The notes beneath the pieces were generated by a model. The model saw nothing but the letters and a program-made list of their open reading frames with translations. It searched no databases and was not told where the DNA came from. From JAJYIV01 sp964499955 (lineage in GTDB: Bacteria > Patescibacteriota > Patescibacteriia > UBA9934 > GWF2-40-263): a stretch of DNA of 13,218 nucleotides. Position numbers and translations under genes: made by a program. The stretch lies in assembly GCA_964499955.1 (NCBI GenBank), contig CAZCMI010000023.1:1-13218 (forward strand), read 5' to 3'. Positions 7,292-13,218 of this stretch are shown one piece after another (the stretch's first letter is position 1; each line of letters starts with the position of its first letter).

Positions 7292-7418
7292 GTGGGAACC
7301 TTCTACAAATTTGTTCTGGCGAGGCGACGGGCGAGTACGGACCGAGGCGTAGCGGCGCTACGACGAGCGTTCGGCGCAGCCCGGCAACAACGCCAGAACG
7401 GATTTTAGGAGGTTCCCC
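7292..7418 (+). ncRNA. Candidate structured RNA closed by a long foldback
   Basis: Bases 7294-7321 pair with 7391-7417 as a stem of about 27 bp with one bulged C (7306). Three pairs are U-G on the forward strand (7302-7409, 7311-7401, 7312-7400); read on the reverse strand they would be A-C mismatches. This favours a forward RNA over a DNA palindrome. The 69-nt interior can form CGGGC/GCCCG (7328-7332 with 7379-7383), CCGA/TCGG (7342-7345 with 7371-7374) and CGTAGC/GCTACG (7348-7353 with 7357-7362, a tight 3-nt loop). The element starts 26 nt after the solute-binding protein stop and ends 6 nt before tRNA-Leu. No promoter or open frame of interest is seen. It could be an ncRNA, a 3'-end or processing structure, or a copy of a dispersed repeat; no known RNA family was recognised. 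Confidence 0.5.
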
Positions 7419-7424
7419 AATGAC

Positions 7425-7511
7425 GCGGATGTGGCGGAACTGGTATACGCGCAGGTCTCAGAAGCCTGTGCCCTTACGGGCTTGAGAGTTCGAGTCTCTC
7501 CATCCGCACCA
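7425..7511 (+). tRNA. tRNA-Leu (anticodon CAG)
   Basis: Class II tRNA. The acceptor GCGGATG (7425-7431) pairs with CATCCGC (7501-7507), then A and an encoded CCA (7509-7511). The anticodon stem CAGGT/GCCTG encloses the loop CTCAGAA, with anticodon CAG at 7459-7461. A long variable arm (GCCC-TTAC-GGGC type) marks it as Leu, and the T arm is GAGAG-TTCGAGT-CTCTC. It reads CUG, a very common leucine codon in the genes of this window. No separate promoter is evident, so it may be co-transcribed with the upstream gene. Confidence 0.96.
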
Positions 7512-7537
7512 AAAGCACCCGGTTTTCCGGGTGCTTT
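7512..7537 (+). terminator. Intrinsic terminator after tRNA-Leu
   Basis: AAAGCACCCGG, a TTTT loop and CCGGGTGCTTT form a perfect 11-bp hairpin starting at the base after the tRNA CCA. The T-rich 3' arm is followed by cgttt, so the tract is short. Confidence 0.8.
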
Positions 7538-7547
7538 CGTTTGAGAG

Positions 7548-7576
7548 TGGACAACCGGCCCGCCTTCTGCTATCCT
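7548..7576 (+). promoter_or_regulatory. RNase J promoter
   Basis: TGGACA (7548-7553, 5 of 6 to consensus), a 17-nt spacer and TATCCT (7571-7576) preceded by TGC. The predicted start is near 7583, about 180 nt upstream of the chosen start codon. Confidence 0.65.
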
Positions 7577-7582
7577 CCCTGC

Positions 7583-7763
7583 ATTGACACGCGGCCTTTG
7601 GTCGCCGGATTACGGACGCACGTCGTCCGTCGGACAAAGATCACGTTTGCGGCAACTGGGACGCTCTCCCCGGTTCCGCTGCTCCCTATATTTCATTCGT
7701 TTCCGCGTCCCGCGACGTGATTTTTTCCTTCGGGACGCACATAGCCTTTCTTTTTTCATCTCT
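7583..7763 (+). promoter_or_regulatory. Structured 5' leader of the RNase J gene
   Basis: About 180 nt without a convincing gene. It holds ACGGAC/GTCCGT (7612-7617 with 7625-7630, 7-nt loop) and a perfect 8-bp hairpin GCGTCCCG/CGGGACGC (7705-7712 with 7731-7738, 18-nt loop containing six T). A pyrimidine-rich stretch runs into the ATG with no Shine-Dalgarno. mRNAs for endoribonucleases are often self-regulated through their leaders (E. coli rne is the classic case), so autoregulation is possible. The frame is open upstream to a TTG at 7584, but that peptide looks non-coding. Confidence 0.4.
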
Positions 7764-9599
7764 ATGAACACCCGTTCTCCGCAAGGCCGCGGCCCCCGCG
7801 CCAACGTGGACCGCTTCCGCGGCCGCGTCTTCCGCGCCGCCGGTTCCCACCGCGTGGGCACTGGCCCCGCTGCCGGACCCGCGTCGCCCGCCGCCACCCC
7901 CGCTTCTTCCGCCGCAGCCGCCCCGCCGCCCCCCAACCCCTCGGACAAAGTCCGCGTCATAGTTTTGGGCGGCCTGGAAGAAGTCGGCCGCAACTGCACC
8001 CTCATCGAGTACAAGGACGACATCATCCTGATCGACATGGGCCTGCAGTTCCCGGACGACGACATGCCGGGCGTGGACTACATCATCCCGAACATGTCCT
8101 ATCTCCGCGGCAAGGAGAAGAACATCCGCGGCGTGATCATCACCCACGGCCACTACGACCACATCGGCGCCATCCCGCACACGGTTCCCTTCATCGGCAA
8201 CCCCACCATCTACGCCCTGCCGATGTCCGCGGGCATCATCAAGCGCCGCCAAACGGACTTCGACACGCCGCCCATCAACCTGCGCGTCACCAAGCTCGAC
8301 GACGTCATCCAGCTGGGCGCCTTCAAGGTCTCGTTCTTCCACATCAACCACAGCATCCCCGACGCCGCGGGCATCGTGGTGGAAACCCCGGCCGGCACCA
8401 TCTGCCACACGGGCGACTGGAAGTTCGACTTCCACCCCACGGGCACGGCGCACGCCGACTTCCAAAAGATCGCGAACCTCGGCATGGACGGCAAGGTGAT
8501 CGCCTTGATGGGCGACTCCACCAACGCCAACAAGCCGGGCCACCAGGTGTCCGAAAAGGTCATCGGCGAGGAGCTGGAACGCATCTTGGAAAAGGCCAAG
8601 GGACGCGTCATCATCGCCACCTTCGCCTCCCTGCTGGGCCGCGTGAAGCAGATCCTCGAAATCTCCGAACGCCTGGGCAAGAAAGTGGCCCTCGACGGCT
8701 TCTCCATGAAGACCAACGTCGAAATCGCCAAGGAACTGGGCTTCATCAAGATTTCCAACAGCACGCTCATCCCCATCGAGAACATCGACGACTATCCGCC
8801 GGGCCGCGTCGTCGTGGTCTGCACGGGCGCCCAGGGCGAAAAGAACGCGGCACTCAACCGCATCGCGTCGGACGAGCACCGCTCGGTGCGCATCCAACCC
8901 ACGGACACCGTAGTCTTCTCCTCGTCCATCATTCCGGGCAACGAGAAGGGCGTGGAACGCCTCAAGGATATTTTCTCCCGCAAGCGCGCCAAGGTCATCA
9001 ACTACCAGATGATGGACGTGCACGCCGGCGGTCACGCGCAGCAGGAAGACATCAAGCTCCTCCTCGCGCTGCTCAAGCCGAAGTTCTACATCCCCATCGA
9101 AGGCAACCATTTCCTCCTGCGCCAGAACGCCGAGGTGGCGTACAGCATGGGCTGGACGGAGCAGAACGTCTTCGTGGCCGACAACGGCCAGGTGATGGAG
9201 TTCTGGAAGGGCGGCGGCCGCCTGACGCCGGAAAAGATCAACGCCGAGTACGTCTTCGTGGACGGCCTGGGCGTCGGCGACGTGTCCCAGGTGGTGCTGC
9301 GCGACCGCCAGGCCCTGGCCGAAGACGGCATGGTGGTGGTCGTGGTCCAGCTGGAACGCAAGACCGGCAAGCTGATGGGCACGCCGGACATCGTCTCCCG
9401 CGGCTTCATCTTCCTGAAGGAACATAGCGCGCTCATCGACGCCACGCGCCAGAAGGTCGTGGAAGTGATGAGCAAGGACGCCAAGATGGACGCGGATCCG
9501 AACGAAGCCAAGAACCGCATCCGCGACGAAATCGGCGCGTTCCTGTTCCAACGCACCGAACGCCGCCCGATGATCCTCCCGATCATCATGGAAGTATAA
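7764..9599 (+). CDS. rnj: Ribonuclease J (metallo-beta-lactamase/beta-CASP)
   Basis: A 611-residue ribonuclease J, the endo/5'-exoribonuclease that replaces RNase E in many bacteria and acts in mRNA decay and rRNA maturation in the cytoplasm. Residues 1-60 are a low-complexity Ala/Pro/Arg extension. The metallo-beta-lactamase domain begins at DKVRVIVLGGLEEVGRN. The zinc motif HxHxDH is HGHYDH (His128, His130, Asp132, His133), with Tyr where many RNase J proteins have Glu. CHTGDWKFD follows (His215, Asp218), then the beta-CASP part with MGDSTNANKPGHQVSE and FASLLGRVKQI. VHAGGHAQQED (His420, His424) and PIEGNHFLL come next, and a C-terminal domain ends PMILPIIMEV. ATG at 7764 is the only ATG before the domain. 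No Shine-Dalgarno precedes it, so the start is less certain than the identity. Confidence 0.95.
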   Translation: MNTRSPQGRGPRANVDRFRGRVFRAAGSHRVGTGPAAGPASPAATPASSAAAAPPPPNPSDKVRVIVLGGLEEVGRNCTLIEYKDDIILIDMGLQFPDDDMPGVDYIIPNMSYLRGKEKNIRGVIITHGHYDHIGAIPHTVPFIGNPTIYALPMSAGIIKRRQTDFDTPPINLRVTKLDDVIQLGAFKVSFFHINHSIPDAAGIVVETPAGTICHTGDWKFDFHPTGTAHADFQKIANLGMDGKVIALMGDSTNANKPGHQVSEKVIGEELERILEKAKGRVIIATFASLLGRVKQILEISERLGKKVALDGFSMKTNVEIAKELGFIKISNSTLIPIENIDDYPPGRVVVVCTGAQGEKNAALNRIASDEHRSVRIQPTDTVVFSSSIIPGNEKGVERLKDIFSRKRAKVINYQMMDVHAGGHAQQEDIKLLLALLKPKFYIPIEGNHFLLRQNAEVAYSMGWTEQNVFVADNGQVMEFWKGGGRLTPEKINAEYVFVDGLGVGDVSQVVLRDRQALAEDGMVVVVVQLERKTGKLMGTPDIVSRGFIFLKEHSALIDATRQKVVEVMSKDAKMDADPNEAKNRIRDEIGAFLFQRTERRPMILPIIMEV

Positions 9600-9621
9600 T
9601 CGCCACAGCCGCATTCCCCCG

Positions 9622-9640
9622 CCCCGCAAAGGTGGGGTTT
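9622..9640 (+). terminator. Possible terminator after RNase J
   Basis: CCCCGC, loop AAAG and GTGGGG make a 6-bp stem with one G-U pair, followed by TTTGCGTTT. It is weak, but it is the only hairpin with T's between the RNase J stop and trpS. Confidence 0.4.
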
Positions 9641-9657
9641 GCGTTTGGCGCGGTTCG

Positions 9658-9686
9658 TTGCGTTCCGCGGGGCCGGCCGCTATGAT
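9658..9686 (+). promoter_or_regulatory. trpS promoter (leaderless)
   Basis: TTGCGT (9658-9663), a 17-nt spacer and TATGAT (9681-9686). The ATG of trpS begins 8 nt after the -10 box, so the transcript is expected to start at or next to the start codon. The spacing is identical to that of the DsbA-like gene. Confidence 0.6.
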
Positions 9687-9694
9687 GCGGAAAT

Positions 9695-10678
9695 ATGAAA
9701 CGCGTTTTGACCGGCCTGCAACCCAGCGGCCTGCTGCACATCGGCAACTATTTCGGCGCCATCGACCCGATGGTGAAACTCCAGGCGGAAAGCGACATGG
9801 TCATGTTCATCCCGGACTACCATGCCATCACCGTCCCGCAGGATCCGGAAACCCTGCGCAAGAACATCCTGCTGGCCGCAGCGACGTATTTGGCGGCGGG
9901 TATCGACCCAAAGAAAACCCTGCTTTTCCCCCAATCCCTCGTGCCGCAGCACACGGAATTGGCGTGGATCCTCAATTGCACGGCCAAAATGGGCGAGCTG
10001 GAACGCATGACCCAGTTCAAAGACAAGGCCTTGGGCAAGGGCGAGCGCGTCAGCGTGGGCCTGTTCACCTATCCCGTGCTGATGGCGGCGGACATCCTGC
10101 TGTACGACACCCAGGTCGTGCCCACGGGCGCGGACCAAAAACAGCACGTGGAACTGGCCCGGGACCTGGCGCTGCGGTTCAACAAAACCTTCGGCGAGAC
10201 GTTCACGGTGCCGGAACCGCTCATCCGCAAGGAAGGCGCGCGCATCATGGGCCTGGACGACCCGGCGAAGAAAATGTCGAAATCGGCCAAAAGCCCCAAG
10301 AACTACATTTCCCTGCTGGATGACCCAGCCACGGTGGAAAAGAAAATCAAGGCGGCCGTCACGGATTCCGGCGGCGAAGTGAAGGCGGGCGCGGACCGTC
10401 CGGCACTCACCAACCTACTGACCATCTTCTCCCTGGTGAGCGGCAAGACCGTAAAGGAACTGGAAGCCGCGTACGACGGCAAGGGCTACGGCGCGTTCAA
10501 GGCGGATTTGGCGGGGGCGGTGAACGCCTGGCTCGACCCGATCCAGGACACCATCACCTACCTGCTGGAAGACGAACGGGTGCTGACGGGCTTCTTGCGC
10601 GACGGGGCAGCCAAGGCCCGCACGCGGGCCGAAGCCAAAATGCAGGACGTCCGCCGCAAAATTGGCGTGGCGCTCTAA
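9695..10678 (+). CDS. trpS: Tryptophanyl-tRNA synthetase
   Basis: A 327-residue class Ic aminoacyl-tRNA synthetase that charges tRNA-Trp with tryptophan using ATP. The HIGH-type motif is in GLQPSGLLHIGNYFGA (residues 7-22), and the KMSKS loop is intact in DDPAKKMSKSAKSPKNYI. Between them are the conserved YPVLMAADILLYDTQVVPTG and GADQKQHVELARD segments that shape the tryptophan site. The C-terminal helical anticodon-binding region ends KARTRAEAKMQDVRRKIGVAL. Length is normal for bacterial TrpRS (about 325-340). The start at 9695 opens directly on MKRVLTGLQPSG, with no room for an upstream Shine-Dalgarno, which fits a leaderless mRNA. The gene is monocistronic, with its own promoter and a strong terminator. 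Confidence 0.97.
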   Translation: MKRVLTGLQPSGLLHIGNYFGAIDPMVKLQAESDMVMFIPDYHAITVPQDPETLRKNILLAAATYLAAGIDPKKTLLFPQSLVPQHTELAWILNCTAKMGELERMTQFKDKALGKGERVSVGLFTYPVLMAADILLYDTQVVPTGADQKQHVELARDLALRFNKTFGETFTVPEPLIRKEGARIMGLDDPAKKMSKSAKSPKNYISLLDDPATVEKKIKAAVTDSGGEVKAGADRPALTNLLTIFSLVSGKTVKELEAAYDGKGYGAFKADLAGAVNAWLDPIQDTITYLLEDERVLTGFLRDGAAKARTRAEAKMQDVRRKIGVAL

Positions 10679-10692
10679 ACGCGGCACAGAAC

Positions 10693-10725
10693 GCGGTGCG
10701 GGGGTTGACCTCCGCGCCGTTTTTT
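10693..10725 (+). terminator. Intrinsic terminator after trpS
   Basis: A 12-bp stem (10693-10704 with 10709-10720, including G-U pairs), a TTGA loop and a run of six T (10720-10725) lie 14 nt after the trpS stop. The loop also contains TTGACC, 17 nt before TACCCA, a poor -10 candidate for the next gene. Confidence 0.85.
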
Positions 10726-10791
10726 GGTACCCAATCGGCACGTTCATTCCTTTTCCCGACGGCCCGGCCGGCCGTTCACGGAGGTTCCTGC

Positions 10792-11265
10792 ATGAATGAA
10801 ATACGGTTCGTCGCCATCAAGATGCACGCGATTTTTTGGTGGCTGCAGGACGGCCGCCTCAAGCCAAACGATCTGGCATCCTGCCTGTTCGTCCTGGCGG
10901 GAGAACGCGATCTGTGTCTGAAAGCCCTTCCTTCATGGGCAAAAGAGATCCTCGGCGCGGAGCAAGGTCCGTCCGTCGCCGCCTTTGTCCGCGAAGCGTT
11001 GCTCCGGGCGGAAACGGAGACGCGGCTTCTCTGGCGGGACGTGGGGACCAGCATCCCGAAGAGCATCGACGCGCTGGGCGCCGCGCACGGCCTGGTCCCG
11101 CTCATCGAGTTCATGTCCCAGGCACAACAAGACATGAACCGGTTGTCGCCGACCGCCTTCCGCGAAACATACGGCGCCTATTCGCCCCGCGTCGGGTCGC
11201 GGGCGACGCGCAATCTCGAAGCGGCGCTGCGCACGCGGCATCCGAACCTGCGCATCATCCATTGA
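10792..11265 (+). CDS. Hypothetical protein, 157 residues
   Basis: No family recognised. The ATG at 10792 has the best Shine-Dalgarno in the window (GGAGG at 10780-10784, 7 nt spacing). This supports a real, translated gene and excludes the longer in-frame start at 10696, which would run back through the trpS terminator. The product starts MNEIRFVAIKMHAIFWWLQD and looks soluble and mainly helical, with no signal peptide or clear membrane helix. It has two cysteines in the first half (ASCLFVL, RDLCLKAL), an acidic/basic middle helix (REALLRAETETRLLWRD) and an Arg-rich C-terminus (RVGSRATRNLEAALRTRHPN). It is flanked by the trpS terminator and its own terminator, so it is a single-gene unit. 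Codon use resembles its neighbours. Confidence 0.75.
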   Translation: MNEIRFVAIKMHAIFWWLQDGRLKPNDLASCLFVLAGERDLCLKALPSWAKEILGAEQGPSVAAFVREALLRAETETRLLWRDVGTSIPKSIDALGAAHGLVPLIEFMSQAQQDMNRLSPTAFRETYGAYSPRVGSRATRNLEAALRTRHPNLRIIH

Positions 11266-11272
11266 CGCTCCC

Positions 11273-11310
11273 GCCGTTCCGTCCCCGCCTTGGAACGGCA
11301 TTTTCTTTTG
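11273..11310 (+). terminator. Intrinsic terminator after the 157-residue gene
   Basis: GCCGTTCC (11273-11280) and GGAACGGC (11292-11299) make a perfect 8-bp stem with an 11-nt loop, followed by ATTTTCTTTT. It lies 7 nt after the stop codon. Confidence 0.8.
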
Positions 11311-11330
11311 CCGAACGCCGGCTTCCCGCA

Positions 11331-11359
11331 TTGACATACGGCCCATTTCGTGCTATATT
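11331..11359 (+). promoter_or_regulatory. rnpB promoter
   Basis: TTGACA (11331-11336, full consensus), a 17-nt spacer and TATATT (11354-11359) preceded by TGC. This is the strongest promoter in the window, and its predicted start near 11366 coincides with the first paired base of the RNase P RNA. Confidence 0.88.
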
Positions 11360-11365
11360 CCGCCT

Positions 11366-11823
11366 GTCTTCGGACGGTCGGACGGTCGCGTGTTTCCTTC
11401 GGGAAACGCGAGGAAAGTCCGAACACCCGGCGTGCCGCAAGGCGCGCTGTGCAGAACCTCGTTCTGCGGAAGGTCGCTAACGGCGACCGGGCATACCGCT
11501 GAAGGTTCACGGCATTGGAGCAATTCATGCCATGGCCCTTGAGCCAAAACCCAGGGAAAGTACCACAGAGACTATACTAGCCCCGCATCACGCGGGGTGA
11601 AACGTGAAAAGTGCGTCGGTGTCCGCGCGTCCGCCTCCGGGCGGCGCGTACGGCTACGGCGTTCGTCCCGCCGCGAGGCGGTGACGTGGCAAACCCCTTC
11701 CGGTGCAAGAGCAAGTTTGGTAGCTCGCTAGAGCCGCGCGGCAACGCGCGGACCAGAGAGATGGCCGTCTCCTCCGCGCAAGCGGTGACAGACAAAATTC
11801 GGCTTACAGACCGCTCCGAAGAC
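11366..11823 (+). ncRNA. rnpB: RNase P RNA
   Basis: This is the catalytic RNA of ribonuclease P, which removes 5' leaders from pre-tRNAs. The ends pair as P1: GTCTTCGGA (11366-11374) with TCCGAAGAC (11815-11823), extended by CGGTC/GACCG with one bulge. Conserved core blocks occur in order: GAGGAAAGTCC (11410-11420), GAAAGTACCACAGAGA, a GTGAAA block, CAAACCCC followed by CCGGTGCAAGAGCAAG, AGAGAGATGGCCGTC, and TTCGGCTTACAGACC near the 3' end. A local stem GTGCG/CGCGC (11611-11615 with 11624-11628) encloses a loop with GGT, a good candidate for the L15 site that pairs with the tRNA CCA; the tRNA here does encode CCA. The length of about 458 nt is somewhat above the usual bacterial size. No protein-coding frame is expected here. 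Confidence 0.95.
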
Positions 11824-11826
11824 CGC

Positions 11827-11855
11827 AAAAACCCTCGCCTCCGGCGAGGGTTTTT
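11827..11855 (+). terminator. Intrinsic terminator of rnpB
   Basis: AAAAACCCTCGCC and GGCGAGGGTTTTT form a 13-bp perfect hairpin (or 12 bp with a 5-nt loop), starting 4 nt after the P1 stem. The T-tract is the 3' arm and overlaps the next promoter's TG. Confidence 0.9.
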
Positions 11856-11863
11856 GCTATGAT
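11855..11863 (+). promoter_or_regulatory. Extended -10 promoter of the sugar transferase gene
   Basis: TGC followed by TATGAT (11858-11863), 19 nt before the ATG. The position where a -35 would lie (11835-11840, TCGCCT) is inside the rnpB terminator and is not a good match, so recognition would depend on the TG extension. Confidence 0.45.
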
Positions 11864-11882
11864 CCCCCCAACCGTTCCTCCT

Positions 11883-13218
11883 ATGAAAAAGACGGAATTG
11901 CTGTTCACCGCCCTGCTGGTTCCCGTTGATGTTGCCGCCGTCATCCTGGCCGCCACCGCGGCCTATTTCTCCCGCTTCCACCCGGCGTTCACCACGGTGC
12001 GTCCGGTCCTGTTCGACCTGACCTTCCCGCAGTACCTCGCCGTGGCCGCGCCCGTGGCCTTGGTGTGGATCGCCGTGTTCGCGGTATCCGGGCTGTACGT
12101 GACGCGCCGCCGGGCCATCGCGGCGGAACTGGTCCGCGTCGTGCTCGCCTGTTCGGCGGCCATGGCGGCCGTGTTCGCCATCCTGTTCTTCTCCCGCACG
12201 TTCTTCGAATCCCGCTTCATCGCCGTGGCGGCCTGGCTGTTCTCCGTGGCGTTCGTCATCATCGGGCGGCTGCTGGTGCGCGGCTTCCAGCGCCTGCTGC
12301 TGCGCTTCGGCGTGGGGGAACACCGCATCGCCGTCATCGGGGAAACGCACGCGGCGAACATCCTCGCCGACACCTTCGCCAAACACCCGCGCCTGGGCTT
12401 CCGCATCGTGGCGCGCTTCCCGTCCTTCACGAAAACGACGGCCGAGAAAATCCGTAAACTCAAGCGCATGGACGGCGTGGACGAACTCTGGCTGGCGGAC
12501 CCGGAGGCCAGACGGGAAGACGCGCTCGACATGCTCGCCTTCACGGACACGGAGCACCTGGGCTTCACCTATACCGCCGACTTTTTCTCCTCCGCCGTGG
12601 GCCGGTCGGTGCTGCACCTGTACGCGGGCGTGCCCGTCATCGAAGTGCGCAAAACCCCGTTGGACGGCTGGGGCGCCATCTACAAACGCGCCTTCGACCT
12701 CATCGGTTCCCTGCTGCTCATCCTCGTGACCCTGCCGATCCAGCTGCTCGTCGTCCTCGCCATCGTGATCGATTCCGGTCTGCCGGTCTTTTGGAGCAAG
12801 CTCGACGACGGCAAACCGGTCATGCGCGTCGGGGCGGGCGGCAAACGGTTCCGCTACGTGAAATTCCGCTCGATGAAACCGGGCACGCACGACATGCGCT
12901 ACAAGGAACTGTCGCATTTGGACACGCGCAACGGCCCGCTCGTGAAAACGAAGGACGACCCGCGCGTCACGCGCGTGGGGCGGTTCATCCGCGCGTACAG
13001 TTTGGACGAACTGGCCGAGTTCTACCTGGTGCTGCTGGGCCACATGTCCCTGGTGGGGCCGCGCCCGCATCTGCCGGAGGAAGTGGCCAAGTACGCGCCC
13101 GCGCAGCGCAAGGTGCTGACGGTGAAGCCGGGCATCACGGGCCTGGCGCAGATCAGCGGCCGCGCGGACCTGACGTTTGAGGAGGAAGTCCGCCTGGACA
13201 TGCGCTATATCGAGCATT
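11883..13218 (+). CDS. Polyprenyl-phosphate sugar-1-phosphate transferase (partial, runs off the window)
   Basis: The first 445 residues of a long-form bacterial sugar transferase (WbaP/CpsE-like polyisoprenyl-phosphate hexose-1-phosphate transferase). Such enzymes move a sugar phosphate from a nucleotide sugar to undecaprenyl phosphate, the first membrane step of exopolysaccharide, O-antigen or glycoprotein glycan assembly. Four helices (about 6-28, 51-73, 84-104 and 112-132) precede a Rossmann-like domain starting RIAVIGETHAANIL. The catalytic part starts at YKRAFDLIGSLLLI (about 267) with its membrane segment, then VKFRSMKPG, DDPRVTRVGRFIR, SLDELAEF with the Asp375-Glu376 dyad, MSLVGPRPHLPEE and KPGITGLAQISGR. 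The frame is open at the right edge, and perhaps 20-40 residues are missing. ATG at 11883 has no Shine-Dalgarno (the leader reads TTCCTCCT). The exact sugar cannot be read from the sequence. Confidence 0.93.
   Translation, partial: MKKTELLFTALLVPVDVAAVILAATAAYFSRFHPAFTTVRPVLFDLTFPQYLAVAAPVALVWIAVFAVSGLYVTRRRAIAAELVRVVLACSAAMAAVFAILFFSRTFFESRFIAVAAWLFSVAFVIIGRLLVRGFQRLLLRFGVGEHRIAVIGETHAANILADTFAKHPRLGFRIVARFPSFTKTTAEKIRKLKRMDGVDELWLADPEARREDALDMLAFTDTEHLGFTYTADFFSSAVGRSVLHLYAGVPVIEVRKTPLDGWGAIYKRAFDLIGSLLLILVTLPIQLLVVLAIVIDSGLPVFWSKLDDGKPVMRVGAGGKRFRYVKFRSMKPGTHDMRYKELSHLDTRNGPLVKTKDDPRVTRVGRFIRAYSLDELAEFYLVLLGHMSLVGPRPHLPEEVAKYAPAQRKVLTVKPGITGLAQISGRADLTFEEEVRLDMRYIEH

Noticed and set aside
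7288..7485. A 65-residue forward frame ending in tRNA-Leu
   Set aside because: Its end is a translation of the tRNA and its start lies in the foldback element; there is no supported ribosome binding site.
7584..7690. Upstream extension of RNase J whose peptide (SSVGQRSRLRQLGRSPRF) recalls peptides falsely translated from tRNA genes
   Set aside because: I tried to fold a tRNA here; the T-loop GTTCRA signature and the pairing T and acceptor stems are missing. The TTG start has no Shine-Dalgarno and sits on the expected transcription start.
7686..9629. A 647-residue reverse open frame opposite RNase J
   Set aside because: Low-complexity His/Val/Asp-rich product antisense to a gene with intact catalytic motifs.
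11874..11882. TTCCTCCT just before the sugar transferase ATG as an odd translation signal
   Set aside because: It has the sequence of the anti-Shine-Dalgarno, not its complement, so it cannot pair with the 16S 3' end. It is probably chance in a pyrimidine-rich leader.
11577..13217. A 546-residue reverse open frame across rnpB and the sugar transferase
   Set aside because: It overlaps a structured RNA and an enzyme with a complete catalytic domain, and its Gln/His/Arg-rich composition is typical of antisense frames.

Overview
The window looks like a GC-rich (above 60% by eye) genome of the Candidate Phyla Radiation (Patescibacteria). This is an inference from gene content: a secG next to a membrane-anchored extracellular solute-binding protein, a cysteine-rich fusion built around a VirB2-like two-helix pilin core, a DsbA-like protein with a CPYS site, an RNase J instead of an RNase E, and compact genes. 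A finer rank cannot be called from this sequence.

Left edge (1 to about 340). This part does not belong with the rest. A forward fragment resembling a PmbA/TldD-family protein (1 to about 252) abuts a reverse fragment resembling the start of a NitT/TauT-type ABC permease (about 253-339). That fragment is joined in frame to UvrA just before the second Walker A. The most economical reading is an amplification or assembly chimera at a contig end.

Reverse-strand block (340-4983). uvrA (nucleotide excision repair) has its own promoter and a perfect inverted repeat over its expected transcription start. A bidirectional terminator separates it from a two-gene unit read leftward: a membrane-anchored DsbA-like thioredoxin-fold protein, then a secreted, 40-cysteine, VirB2-like/Dickkopf-like fusion. 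The pairing suggests disulphide folding of the cysteine-rich partner.

Forward block (5011-11265). A 44-residue basic protein, secG and a family 5 solute-binding protein come first. A foldback RNA candidate of about 127 nt follows, then tRNA-Leu(CAG) with its terminator, RNase J with a structured 180-nt leader, trpS from an apparently leaderless promoter, and an unrecognised 157-residue protein with a textbook Shine-Dalgarno.

Right edge (11331-13218). rnpB (RNase P RNA) has a near-consensus promoter and a strong terminator. A polyprenyl-phosphate sugar-1-phosphate transferase then runs off the window.

A recurrent promoter form, TG-N-TAT-N-N-T with a 17-nt spacer where a -35 is visible, precedes most transcription units. 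Several genes lack any Shine-Dalgarno, and two start 8 nt after the -10 box. Long open frames opposite uvrA, RNase J and the sugar transferase are GC-driven shadows.
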